64,000 nt of DNA from Adineta ricciae (Eukaryota > Rotifera > Eurotatoria > Adinetida > Adinetidae), in NCBI GenBank assembly GCA_905250025.1, contig CAJNOJ010000054.1:248001-312000 (forward strand), read 5' to 3'. Under the pieces are notes generated by a model, which was not told the DNA's origin, did not search any database, and worked only from the letters and a program-made list of their open reading frames with translations. The position numbers and the translations under genes are program-made. Positions 25,139-42,243 of this stretch are shown here, one piece after another. Position 1 is the first letter of the stretch. Every line of letters begins with the position of its first letter.

Positions 25139-25444
25139 CTATTCGGTTTGATAACGGTTGGCTTGACGATGTCGAGGGCGTTTTTGGAATATGCTCTTGA
25201 CTAAGTTCATGTCTCTGCCAAGCACTAAGTTTCGGTAGATAAATGTGATGATATCTCGATTGGAGACTTCGGTATATCGTGGATCTTCACGTATGATCTT
25301 GTAGATTTCGTAGAGTTGATCATTGGTCAATGCGGATTTGTTTTCATTGGCATCGCTGGTTGTTTGAACCGCTGGTGTAGCTTGAACGAGAAGAATACAA
25401 AAGAAAAGGAGAGCGAAACGAATAATATTCAATAATGAAATCAT
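25139..25444 (-). CDS. Small secreted protein of about 100 residues
   Basis: An intronless frame starting MISLLNIIRFALLFFCILLV at 25444 (an in-frame ATG lies seven codons upstream at 25465). A signal peptide probably ends near QATPA. The mature part has a Thr/Asn-rich start, a central block LTNDQLYEIYKIIREDPRYT with helical, amphipathic character, then NLVLGRDMNLVKSIF and a basic end QKRPRHRQANRYQTE. There is no cysteine in the mature part. KR and RPRHR offer possible proteolytic processing sites. I do not recognise it; a neuropeptide-like precursor or small secreted factor is possible. Confidence 0.6.
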   Translation of the reverse strand: MISLLNIIRFALLFFCILLVQATPAVQTTSDANENKSALTNDQLYEIYKIIREDPRYTEVSNRDIITFIYRNLVLGRDMNLVKSIFQKRPRHRQANRYQTE

Positions 25445-25465
25445 ATTTGAATCGAATGAGAGCAA

Positions 25466-28273
25466 TGACTGTTAAGCGAACAATACAAATACTAGAAGAA
25501 AACAAATCGAGAATGTCAAAACACGCATTTTCTTCAGAATGAAAGTACAAATGATGGTTTAACAAGTTTACAAATATTCAATGTTTCTTACCGGAAATGT
25601 TCCGAGTCATTGGTCGGCAAATTTAATCGAGACAATCATTGCCGAGAGATACAAAGAATCGATTACTTTCTCTTAACTTTCAAAGAAAAACGTCTTTTCG
25701 TGTGTGTGTCAAAAGTCGGAAAAGCAATGAGAAGAAAGAAAAGGCTCTATCTCACGATCAAACGAAAAGCTCGTCAAAACAAAAAGAAAAGAAGAAAAGC
25801 ATCTTCACTCTTTCGACGCCTCAATCAGAAGAGAAATAACAGAAGGATTTCTCTGTTGATTCGCTATTGTTCTCATTAGAAAATAAATATGAAATATTTG
25901 AAAGACATATCTCTCTCCTAAACTCTATAATGAGAAACATGCGTGCATGTCAACATCCGTCTTCATACATCCTTCAATGAATCCTTTTCTTATTTTCTTC
26001 TCTACTGATTTGAAAGAGAAATTATACAAATTCTATCAGAAGCAAAATGTCGGATTTGGTGTTCAATACTCCCATTGACGCTTTTGTTCAAATTAGATTG
26101 AGCAAAACTCGAAATGAATAGGCAAATCGAAGATTTTGGCCGATGAACGAAATGTAATGGAACTTGTCAACAACTTCCTCTCCACATTCTCATACTGAAA
26201 ATGAATTTGTTTTTCCATACTTCTAATTGCTACTCACATCTAGCGCCTAATTTAATTGTTTCTTGGAGGGTTTCTTCTCCTCCAATGAATTCTATTCCGA
26301 CAGAAAGGAAAAAAAAGAAAACTTTGCATATCAATACACTGTTCGTTCGAGACTGAAAATAAAGCAAAGCAATCATCTCCTGAAGGATCATAATACTTGC
26401 TAACGCTAATGAGCCAACTGTTATAGATTTCGAGAAAATCATTATAATTGTAACAATAATTCTCTTCCTTCGATATACTTCTCCTTGAAATCAGACGAAA
26501 ATGTTCCGCTAAGTTCAGATATTGCTCATAAAACGTATGTTCAATCAGAAATGGTCATCTACGGAACTTTATTTGCTTTTCACTTGATATATGTATTCAA
26601 TTAAATCATTGCCATCAAGTAGTTTTCTATTAGATGACATAAGACAAGACGTGGATATGCACCATTCACTTGACGATGATCTTCTTCAAGGTTTACCGTT
26701 GATTATATAATTTTCAATATTATTGACCTTTGTCTTTATTGATTTTATTAATTTCAAGATTTTTTGATTTTTTTTTCTTCAAAACTATCTACGACAGAAT
26801 TGACATCATCACTCAACGACGTCAGAAGAGACGGGAAAACTGAGACTCGATTGAAAAGGAGAATATCACGTCCTTGAATGTGATACATATCTCTTCGGCA
26901 ATTAATTTGATGAATATTTTCTCATTATCAATCAGAAAAGGTGATCGATATCGTGGTTTGCATCAAACATTTGCAATGCATATCAATTACCTGCTCGATA
27001 TATTGCGTATTTTTGAAAAACAATAAATGAATGTAGAGAGTGATTAATCAGGTTGTAAATCTTTTGTCGAGAGATTGAATCATGTCATTCAGATTAAAAA
27101 AAGTTTATCATTTGTTCAATATCTCTACTTAAAGGTTCATTGAAGTTGTAAATGGAGCGAAAATAACTCAACTTTCTCTTTTTTTCGATTGATAAGAATG
27201 TTACTTCGTTCGTGTGGTGGTCAATTTGCTTTGTATTCATTGAAAGCAGAGTCGCATAAATTAATTACGTCATATCGATCTTTCAAGTAGATTTCTTCTG
27301 GTGAAATTAAGCAATAATAACAACTAGTCAGTGATTGCGAGATGAATATCTCGTGTCTTTTGAAGACTACATGTTCATCATGACTAATGTCAATATTAAC
27401 CATTCACATGGGCTTCTCATGAGCGTATAATACATCGGTTTAGTCTTTCTAAACATAGATCCGTTCATCAAATAGGACAGGAGAAATTCTCATCAGTCGA
27501 TATTTCGATTATAATAAATCGACATTCTCATCAATGGAAGCTGAAATGAGAAAAAGAGAAAGAGAGAGAGAGAGAAAACGAATGTAATGTATCGATACAT
27601 GTCATTTGATTGAAGTAGATATTTGTGTACTCTTTTCATCTTTAGTGTTAGTTTCATCAAGTGCTATCAGAGAAATTTCAAAGCATATGTTCTGAAATTC
27701 TTTTGTTCAGCAGTGAGAGTAACAGACAATGTTAATTTAGATTTATTCTTATTCTTTTTTTTCCTCTGCGCTCAGTCTTTTTTTCTTCGTCTTGCGGTTT
27801 TCTCTCTCGCTTTTTTTCTCTTCTATGCCTCGTTCTTTTTCTATTGACGATGCTCTTCAAATTACTTTTCGCTCCCTCTCTCTCTCTTCATGTTCTCCTT
27901 CGAAAACATTCACTCACTCCATTACTACCCGTATACACGTTATTTTACAACTCAGACTGTTGTGTTCTCCTAGAATTTAAGCTCATTTAACCACCCGAAC
28001 AAACCACACATATATATATCCATCGGAAAACTACTATCGCCCGATTTTTGTCTTGTTCTTTTACCCAGTTGTTCGGCCATGTGATACTAGATGAAATTAC
28101 TCTTTTGATACTAGTTTTTCCTTTTATCCACTGGCGTATTATTTTTTCATATATAGTATACACTCGTTATTACCATTCGTTGTCAAATATAGATCATAAA
28201 TATGCGACAATAACAATGTAATTACGTTCGAACTGCAGTCGAAGAAATAATAATAATAACAACAACAGCAACG
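25466..28273. other. Long intergenic region upstream of tetraspanin
   Basis: About 2.8 kb with no supported gene. It holds AG-rich and CT-rich tracts (for example GA repeats near 27555-27575 and a T/C-rich stretch at 27750-27900). Frames of 60-90 codons on both strands are low-complexity. The 3' end presumably carries the tetraspanin promoter and 5' UTR, including an (AAT/AAC)n stretch just before its ATG. Confidence 0.4.
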
Positions 28274-30251
28274 ATGGGTTTGGCTACATGTTATCCGTGT
28301 TCGAAATATCTCCTTTTAGTTCTAAATATTATCTTTTGGGTAAGTAAAAGGGAATCATTCCAAAATGTGGAGTATAAACAGGTGCGACAACGCAATGTTA
28401 ATGTCACTACACACAAAAACATCATCGATCAGAGCTTACATTTCATTGGATAACATAGAACAGAATTGATGCTCATGCATATATAAGTTCAGTCTCAGTA
28501 TACACAAATATAGTCGCGCGACTTTTAATAAGAGGAACAATATTGACATACACAACTGAATATAACAATTAAGTGGTGACATTCATTTTCTTTCTGAAAC
28601 TTTACATTGATAAGTGTTAATCCTTAGATCTACTGACTTATTATCTTTGTTGATTTTCATTTTCTCATGTGTCTAGTTAAGTGGTGCTGCTCTTATCGTT
28701 CTTGGTGTTTTGTTCGCTCTACGTTCTGAAGTCCAACCAGTTATTCATCTATTCAATCTCAATTCGTTCCCGCTATCATCGTTTGAAATTGCAGCATTTT
28801 GTGTCATTATTTTTGGTATCATCATCTTTTTCATTGGACTCTTCGGATTATGTGGTGCCTTACGCGATTCGCGTACTTGTCTCATATTTGTAAGTCATCC
28901 TCACAAAAAACAAAACTAGTCTTCTTTCTTCTCTTTTTTAGTATATCGTTTTAATCACGACTATACTTTTGGCTGAATTAGCTTTATTTACATATCTCGC
29001 TATCGAACATGAACAATGGCACACGTTGATAAAACAACGTCTTACTTCGCAAATGAAAAACTATAATCACTTACAAGCGAGTCAATACGAACGAGCTGTA
29101 GACTATGTTCAAAACAAGGTAAAATAAAAGAATAAAATGTCGAGCTGTTGCATAAGTAAAGAAGAAAATGAGTGGATACAGTTGGTGCAGAGAATTGGCC
29201 GACCTAGTCGAAAGTTCACTTCGGTGATACCCGAGAAGAGAAAGAACGGTCTTTTTAGTGAACAAATATTAGTCAAATAAGAAAAGGAAAGATTTTGTTA
29301 TGATAATGATCAAATTGCTGCTACTGATGATGCAATTCTGTTATCATTACACTTGATCAAAATGTAATTTTTCACTTTCTGACATATACACTTATGGATT
29401 AAGTTGTATAATGAACTTCCATTGGTCGTTTTATTTCTTGTCATAAAGCGTTTTTGTCTTTGTCATCTTGATGTTGTTTACGCTTTCTAATCAAGGGACA
29501 ATTATAAGTGAAAGATTACATCACACACACTCAGCTAATATTGACTTCTTTTCAATGCAAGACAAAACTGAACTGTGTTGAAGCGTAACAAGTAAAGAAA
29601 GAAGAAGAAGAAGACGGAAATTCCGTTTTATCTCTTTGTTATGCATAGAATATCTTATTGACTAGGCAAACAGACTGGCATCGATCAATCGTTAGCCATG
29701 ATGTAACCTCCCCGTTTTTTCTATCTTCAACGACCTTGAGTATAATTCACCATCTGCATGAAAAGAGGCCTAGCAGAAACACCATCAAGGTCATCTGAAG
29801 AAAACATCATGTTACTTCACTTCCGACTGTGTCAGACATCTTAAATAAACAATGTTTTGAAAGTTAATAGCCATTTTTAACCTTGTTCTTCTATATTTAG
29901 TATCATTGTTGTGGAATCGAATCAGCACATGATTACAGCAATTCACGTGTGCCAGCGTCTTGTTGTTCTCTGACGGATGCAACAGCATCTTGTACGGTTG
30001 AGCAAGTCGGTGCAAGTGGAACCCCCGGATGTTATCGTGTGTTGACGGAAGGAACCATTTATTGGGGAAAATTTTTTGTCATTTTCGAACTAAGTTTATG
30101 TATTCTCGCGGTATGCCTTCCAAGGTTCGTTTTTCATTATTCAATTAGCTCTGTCTTCTCTCTTTAGCTACTTGGAATCTTTCTTGCTATTTGTGTTTGT
30201 CAAAATGCAATGATTTACGAAGGATATTTTCCTGCACCTTATCATGTTTGA
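28274..30251 (+). CDS. Tetraspanin
   Basis: Five exons (28274-28339, 28677-28889, 28942-29118, 29901-30110, 30168-30251) sum to 750 nt, 249 residues plus stop. TM1 is in MGLATCYPCSKYLLLVLNII plus LSGAALIVLGVLFAL. TM2 is FEIAAFCVIIFGIIIFFIGL, followed by FGLCGALRDSRTCL. TM3 is YIVLITTILLAELALFTYLA. The large extracellular loop has the hallmark CCG (YHCCGIESAHDY), a CC pair (PASCCSL) and further Cys (ASCTVEQ, PGCY). TM4 starts at GKFFVIFELSLCILALLGIF, and the tail ends in YFPAPYHV. Tetraspanins organise membrane protein assemblies. The subfamily is not resolved. Introns 1 (337 nt) and 3 (782 nt) are unusually long for this window and may hold regulatory sequence. Confidence 0.92.
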
Positions 30252-31490
30252 CAACAAATGATCAATATTACACTTTAATTTGGTCTCTTTAACTTGAAAC
30301 ACTGATCGATGGTGAATATAAAAGAACTGAGTTTTGTTGTCTTCGTTTCTTCTTCTTCTTCTTCTTCTTCTTCTCTCAAGGTTGCGCATACTTCTAGCGA
30401 GAAATTTTGCTTTGTCTGTACAAACATTTTGTTCTAATTAGAAAGTATTTCGAAAGGAAAACAAGCAAGGAATTCGAACTAACTTTGTCGTTGTGTGTTA
30501 TATATGCATGTCTTCTCGAGTGATTGATTGATCAAGTAATAATCTCGACAGCGAACTTCTTGCGTAATGGAACTTGTCGACAGCTTGCCTATTGTTATTC
30601 CACAAAGAAAAAAAATACTCGATATAATTCGGTCAAGGATAATGTTTTTGTCATTTCAATTCAACAAAACATTGAACTAATACTATAAGATGATTATTTC
30701 CTTATATATTCATATTCATATCGCTTCTTTTGGGTTGTGGTTATATCATTATCTCAAACAATTGAATTAATATATGCATGTAGTGAAGCGGATAGAAATA
30801 TTGACCTCTTCATTACTTGAGGATGATCCCAAGTGTTCTTCAAGGTTAACTGTGAGACATTTTTCTTCTTTTCTTTATTCATCTGTCTTCGCATGGCCTT
30901 GTCGCATGAGATCTTATTCTATTTATAGAATATAATGTCTTTGCAGATCAAAACACACAATTAGTTGTTACAAAGATATGTAATAGCTTTCTTTTTCTCT
31001 CTTTCTCAATTAAAATATTTACTTTAACACTTCGATTTTTCTCTTCGTGGAATTGTCAAATGAACTTCATCGACAATGAATGATTGTTTTCCGCTTTTGT
31101 TTACTTTCGATTGTAAATAAAACATTTTCGAATGCCATTGTATAGACAGTGTCCAATATCAACAAATCGCCGGAGAAGAATGGATTGTTAATCAGTCTGT
31201 CTGATTACAGCTGTACCAATTCACATGTGCTTCTCGAATGAAACAAACAGCGTTGTTAACATACAGAAATCTTGTCGAGATTTTTATTGGTAATTACTAA
31301 TTCATGACAACATCAATTCTAACCGAAGAAGAAGAAGAAAAAAACAAGTTCAACGAAACACATGAAATGTTCCCAAATAAAACTATTGCTTTCATCTAAG
31401 GACATATTCTTTTCACTGAGTCGAAGGCTTTTGAACAATCATGCAGTATCTGTATGCAATATATACATAACAACAAGTCTTTTGTTGATG
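30252..31490. other. Convergent intergenic region with (CTT)n repeat
   Basis: About 1.2 kb between the tetraspanin stop and the end of the centrobin-like gene. It contains a (TTC)n microsatellite at about 30346-30375 and otherwise AT-rich sequence without coding signal. Confidence 0.4.
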
Positions 31491-34397
31491 TTATTTCCAT
31501 ACGCCTGTTGATGTCGATGGTTGCTGTTGTTGCGGTTTGGACTTATCTTTTTTCGCACGTGTTTTCGGTTGAGATAAACGTTCGAATAATTCGCTGGCAT
31601 TACTTTGTTTATTGTTATGGATATCATAATCAAGTCGTTTTTTAACGCCGTTGATTGTTGTTGTTGTGTTACTACGAGCTGTCAACGATGATTTACGTTG
31701 TCGAGGTGTTGGTGACTCGTTGTTTAAAGCTAAATCATCGACGATTACGTGTGAATCACGTTCAGCTAAGTTTAATTGTTCGATTGAATGTTGAACATCG
31801 TGTAATGATTGATTTGTTTTAGCTAATGGATGTTCTGAAATGGAAAGAGAAATCGAAATCGATTGGAATATATTTTTGTTTCTTATCTTTACTTTGTGAT
31901 GCTTTTTGATCATGTGTCGGTGATCGTTCAAGTAACATTTTCACGTATCTAGCTAATGATTCGTTTGTTGATGAAGTTTGATCGTGTTGTTGTCGATCGA
32001 TACTATCTTTTGATAAAGTGCCTTGAATTTCTTGTTGATTCTCGATTAAATTCGACGTAATTGACGATGTTGAACGATAAGAAGGCATGGCCGGTTGCTG
32101 GTAATGACTTGTATTGAGATTACTATCGAGACTATAAGAATTTGATGAATGTGTTGGTTGCTGCTGTGATGAAGATGAATATTGTTGAGAAGGATAAACT
32201 GAGAAAAATCCACTGTTCGTCGGATCAGCTGATTGACTGCGTTGAGTTAGAGGATGAGGATGATTGTTGTTATTTGAACTGTGGGATGATTGAGGATACC
32301 AATCTTGTAAGGAATCAATTGGAGTGGAACGATAGAATGGTGATTGAAGAGCACTCGGAGGTCGAGAAGATAATAAACGACTGATGAGAATACGAATGAA
32401 TGATACTTCTCAAATTTTGTAACTTACTTTGGATTAGTTTCTGTCCATTCGGAAGTACTTTCTTGTTGCATTGCTAAAGGTAATCGAGAATTCAATTCGA
32501 AACCATTTGCTATCCGATTGGTATGATCAACAAGTGAATCAATACGGGATGAAAGTGAACGTATCGCTGAGATATTTGTTGGATGATCATTATTCACTAA
32601 AGGCAGTGAATGAAGATATTCATTTGTTTTACTTTTGATTTGCGTATCAATTAATGTTTGCGATGAGTGCGAAGACATTTGTCTTGATGATGGCGGTGGT
32701 GATATTGGTTTTTCATTAATTGTTGTCGCTCGTTTGGTTGATGCTGGATGAAGTGCGGTTTCGAAAACGTCTTGTAGTTTTTTGGCTAAATCTTGTCGTT
32801 CAGCCAGTGTTGTTGATTGGATTCGTTCGATTTCGTTTTTGGTTTGATCAAGTTTAGCAAGCAATGTCTGAACACGATGTTCGTGTTCTTCACGTGCATT
32901 TGCTAAGTTCTGTTCATGTTTAGCTTCTGAATCAGCTAATTTCCGACGATGTAATTCGTTTAATTCTTCTTCGATTTGAAGATGCTTGGCATGTTGTTCT
33001 TCAAGACGTTGATTCAACTAGAAGAAAGAATGTTGATAGATAGGTAAGAAATAAAAAATTACTTTGGATTCGGCATCGCGGATTAATTGCATTCTGAGAG
33101 ATTCAGTTTGAGCACGATATTTTGCTTCGCGTAATTCTAATTCCATTCTCAAGACGTTCTGAAAAAAGAAAAAAAAGAGATTAGTTTTTTTGGGGAATTC
33201 GGATTGACGATTGACAGACATTCTCTCGTCGTTGTTCATCGAGTTCATTTTCTAACTGTCGAACTTTCATTTGATGATCAGAATTAGTTTTCTGTTGGTC
33301 ACGTAGCATTTGTTCGATCTCTTGTTGTTTTTCGTCCGATTCCGATCGGAGAATATCAAGGCGAGTTTCGCCATTTTTCAATTCATTTCTGAGATCATTT
33401 TCGATCGTCGACCATTGTTGTTTCGCCTGAAAAAATCCACAAATGTCCGACAAACTTAACGAAACAATGATTCATCACATACCTGTTCTGCATCTTTGGT
33501 TACTTGTTGAACTCTCTGTTCGTATTGTTTAGCTTGTGTTTGTAAGTTATCATAATCTTGCTTTTTTCTTTCGTTGTCTTTCGTTAAACGTTCGATTGTT
33601 GAATTTTTCTCCTTGATTTGCTCGTCAAATAGTTTTTTCTCTTCAGACATTTTCTCTCGATTCGTTTGTTCGATTTGTTTTAATTGCTGCGTGACATTGC
33701 TCAATTTACTCTTGTAATCATCTTCTTTTTGTTTCCATTCATCGACAACATTTGGAATCATTTGTTCGAGTTGCTTCATACATAATGTTTTCTTATGATC
33801 ATTAGCGCGAAGTTGAATTAATTCCGATTCGGCTTCGGTCAAACGCTTCTGCTGAACATCAATCAATGTTTCCAGTTGTTTACGACGATTTCGTTCACTT
33901 TCCAATGAAGATTTATAGTAAGCTAATTCCGGATTCACGTCATTGACAAGTTCTGTGGAGAAAAACAAATTTAGCGAGTCGAATTCGATTAACAATGAAT
34001 AAAACCTGTTCGAGGTTGTTGGTCGTCGCTGATCGGTTGATCATTGCTTGGCAGAGTGCCAGTTCGACTCATGGAATGCAACAATTGCCGAGCATTTTGT
34101 AATTGTAATAAACATGGTTCAGCCGGTTGTGAGTCATTCGATTGAATAAAACTATGTTTTCGAAGAGAAACGAATAGTTTCGAATGTAGAAAGGAAAAGA
34201 AAGCGATTTATTTACTCAAGATGTTCATGATTTTCTTTTTCGTACAATCGATGATCGGGTGTCGATGTAAGCATAGTCGATGACGACTGATGACGACGAG
34301 AGGAATTTATTGGCTCATGAACGTTGAAGCCTTCGAATAATAGACGACGTTGAGTTCGAGCTTGAAGATCATTTGAACTCGTTGTGAATGAAGACAT
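31491..34397 (-). CDS. Centrobin-like coiled-coil centriolar protein
   Basis: Multi-exon minus-strand gene starting MSSFTTSSNDLQARTQRRLL at 34397 and ending STSTGVWK. It has a disordered N-terminus, then a long coiled coil from YYKSSLESERNRRKQLETL through several exons to about FETALHPAS, then a Ser/Gln-rich C-terminal third with a short conserved-looking helix, LARYVKMLLERSP. From memory of human centrobin, these parts correspond: the RRK-containing start of the coiled coil, KKTLCMKQLEQMIPNVVDEW to its RKKDTMIEQLDKTLARVVEGW-like block, the ELREAKYRAQTESLRMQL block, and the C-terminal helix. Centrobin sits on daughter centrioles and helps centriole elongation and microtubule stability. Generic coiled-coil similarity is the main risk, though block order agrees. 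Exons are separated by introns of about 50 nt. Confidence 0.65.
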
Positions 34398-35311
34398 AAC
34401 GGTCAAGGAACAAAAGGAGAATTTTTCTTTGACCGAAATAAAAGTAAAGAACAGCCAAGAGGGACAATTGTGGTCAAATCTTTGTCTGAAAAGATACCAT
34501 TTCTGAATTGATCTCAAAGTAAACTCCTCTTTATATTTGACAACAAATAGAGGTCTCTCGTACGAGTGTGGTTGCCGTGAGAAGAGTACACCAATCAGCG
34601 AAGTTTATTCTTTTTCCTTTGAAAGCCAAAATCGATCGTGAAGATGAAAATAGATTTGAATTAATTAAACACCCGGTATTTATGTATACAGAATGCAAAT
34701 GAATTCAGAAGAATATTGACGATCTCTCCAGAGGGAATTACTTGACAATAGAGAACTAGAATAAATATAATCGAAGCAATTGCGAGTGTTGTTCTAAACA
34801 TGAAATCAACTTCTTCGAAAGTTCATGTTATCATATTAATTGGATTAGAATTCCTTTGTCAGACCTGTAACAAACTAATTTTCAGTCGAGATTTATTCGA
34901 ATGAAGTGAACCGTTAATCATTTATTTTACACTGTCGGTCAACCAACGTTGAAAGCGTTCACTAACAATCTTTAATCATTTTGTATTATAAGTGAAAGAC
35001 TGTCGTTATCAAATATAACTTATTTCACAAAACTTCCTTTCAAAGTACACATGAGACTTGATCATGATTTTGATATTAATTGGCAAGTTCAATGTCTCGA
35101 GAGATAGAAATATGACATTCATCCTTGTAGTTCTACTATACGACTGAATAATTTTCTAAGTGAGTGACAGGCAATGAAACTGTTTAAAAGTAGCTACACT
35201 ATGATCAATAATTCATGAGATGTTTGTTTTTCTTTGAAGATTATCTTCTCATTGAAACTCCTTTCAATGCAATTCTTTTATTGTTTCATAGCAACATTCG
35301 CACAAACACAT
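34398..35311. other. Intergenic, no gene seen
   Basis: About 0.9 kb between the centrobin-like start and the 3' end of the asparagine synthetase gene, both on the minus strand. It contains the presumed promoter of the former. No supported coding sequence. Confidence 0.4.
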
Positions 35312-37377
35312 TTATCCATGAGATTTCTGTTCATCACCTTGCTGCTCTTTGTAATGTTTCAAAACACGTGCTGATGGATCAGTTTGTTCACCACACCATT
35401 TAGGGAGCCACATGTAGGGTGTCAGATGTTCATGACCGGGAAAAAATTCTTCGAAGATCGAGCTGAATACAAACGAATCAGTGCACGTAAATCTTCAAAA
35501 AAAGTTCAATTTTACCGGTAAAGAAAAGATTCTTTCGTTTTAGGTGTGTTGAATGGATACAACGTTGATGCTTGTTGAAGATCACTGTCCGATACTTTTG
35601 TTTCCGCATACTCTTGCATGTATTCAAAGAGTGATTTCTTCTTAGCAGCAACTCCATCCGAAAAAGCTTCTTTCGGTCGCCAAAGAATTTCCTGTGGAAT
35701 CAAGTTGAGGCCATCAAATGCTTTTCTAAATTGAAGATTCAAATGAACAATACCAACAACTTTGACTCGTCTTGATTTTACCTGAGAATATATTTTTCTG
35801 CTCGTTCTTTTGTGGGCATTCGTTCTTTCGCTGGTAACGAAAAATAATATGACGTGAATGCATGATCGAGAAACGGTACTCGTAATTCCAATCCATGTGC
35901 AGCTGTTGTTCGATCAGCACGAAGCACATCGTAATAAAACAAATCATTGCAAAGTCGACGACTCTCCTGATCACCTTCTTCTGGCGTTGGTTGCCGATAG
36001 AAGTAAATATAACCTTGACAAACTTCATCCGCACCTTCACCGGATAGGATAACAACAGTATCGGTTTTTTCTTGAATATATTTCGAAACGAAGTACATTC
36101 CAATTGATGCACGAATCGTTGTGATATCATAGGATTCCAATGCTCGAATGACTTTTCTCAAATGGTCAATCGCATCTTGTGAGGTGAAACGAATTTCATG
36201 ATGTTCAGTGCCAAGATGTTGAGCAACCTAAGATAGTTCGTTTGTTAAAAACTGAAAAAAGACAAAAAGGTTAAGGTTACCTTTCGTGCTGCAACCAGAT
36301 CAGGACTACTTTCATCCATGCCAATTGAAAACGTTTGAATTGGATACGTAATACCTTGTTTTCGAGCTTCTTGAACGGTCAATGCAGCAATTAAACTTGA
36401 ATCCAGACCACCAGAAAGCATACAACCAATACGTCTGTGAGACATTAAACGCATTCGAACAGCGTTGATCAGATATGAACGAATGTTTGACGAAATGTCA
36501 TCTAAATCGAGAATGTAAAGATTCTGTTCTGAACTGACTTGCTACTACGAGTATATGTTTACCTGTTACTGTAACATTAACATCATATTTGGGGAAATTT
36601 CCAATGGAATGAAACCGTTCTTTTTTAACGAATTCAACCTTTTCATTTTCATCCAATTTATATTCTTCATAGGTACCCGGTTCAAGAGGAGTTATTTTTA
36701 AGGCAGTTTTAGATGCTACTGTAACGCCTTCGAGACCTAAATGCAGTAATATTGGTGATATCAATCAGAGAAATCTTTATAATAAAACCTTTTGCTTCAG
36801 ATGACACGGCTAAAAATCCACAATCGGTAAAAATTCGAAACGATGGTCGAACACCAAATGTATCTCGACCAACGAAGACTTTTCGTTCTTTTGCATCGAA
36901 TAAAACAAAAGCAAAAACACCATAAAGTTGTTCACACATAAAACGTGCGCCTTTATCATTATACAAATGAATTAAAATCTCTCCATCGCAAGATGTTTCA
37001 AATTCATAACCAAATTTCTTTTGTGTCTAAATCAAAGCACAATATCCAATCAGAAAAAACCTCTATTCTAAACCTTACCTGACGAAAGTTGTAGATTTCG
37101 CCATTGTAAGTCTAAAAAGGATCAAATCTAAATTAGTGTTGATTCATTGTCAAAAACAAACCATCCATATATGTGGTAACGCATGGATACGCATTGGTTG
37201 CATGCCGTAGATATCGTCAACGATTGCTAGTCGATGAAAGCCGAACACACATCGAGAAAAGTGATTAACATTCTCGAAACGGAAACAATCGGGCCCACGA
37301 TGAGCAATGTTAAAACAACCGGGGATTTGTTGATGTGTGTCAACAGTTGAACCGAAAATGCACCAAATTCCACACAT
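35312..37377 (-). CDS. ASNS: Asparagine synthetase (glutamine-hydrolysing)
   Basis: Multi-exon gene read on the minus strand from [20 protein letters not shown] at 37377. The start is fixed because Cys2 is the N-terminal nucleophile of the glutaminase domain. Matching blocks are [60 protein letters not shown], the ATP pyrophosphatase loop [80 protein letters not shown] and [11 protein letters not shown]. The last exon ends with [20 protein letters not shown] and a stop at 35312. The enzyme makes asparagine from aspartate, glutamine and ATP in the cytosol. Human ASNS has SGEGSDEL where this has SGEGADEV, a conservative difference. Length and order are normal, so the enzyme looks intact. Confidence 0.95.
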
Positions 37378-37754
37378 AGTTAGGTCTAAAAATAACGAGA
37401 AATTACTACGAGCTTTTAATCGACTGCGCTCGTATTTATCATGTTCGTGTTGCACTAGACTAGTCGAGTGATAGCCATTCGTTAGACGTATTGCATCAGA
37501 AAGACAAGGGCTTATTTTGTTTTTCCTCTCGTTCGCTGTAGTGTTTCTCGTCAAACACGTAGACCGATCACACGTGCAACGGCAGGGCGTTTGCTTACAG
37601 AATTGGAAAAAGAAAGAAGGTTAAAGATCGCTTTCAATAACAAACACAAATGTTATCTTTTCCTCGAGAAAGATTTCAAATCTAACAGAATTCCAATGGA
37701 ATTTATTCGAATAAATAGATAATCATTAAATCTTAGATTTTCTTTTTACAAAAT
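37378..37754. other. Intergenic, asparagine synthetase promoter side
   Basis: About 380 bases between the asparagine synthetase start and the K2P channel stop, both on the minus strand. The reading frame is open upstream of the chosen asparagine synthetase ATG, but the N-terminal Cys requirement makes that upstream part untranslated. Confidence 0.4.

Positions 37755-42243
<4,489 letters not shown>

Noticed and set aside
25610-25879. 89-codon Lys/Arg-rich + strand frame
   Set aside because: Composition follows an A/G-rich tract; two overlapping frames show the same bias, as expected for low-complexity DNA.
30340-30380. CRISPR-like or tandem-repeat array
   Set aside because: It is a plain (TTC)n microsatellite with no spacers; no CRISPR array is expected or seen in this eukaryotic window.
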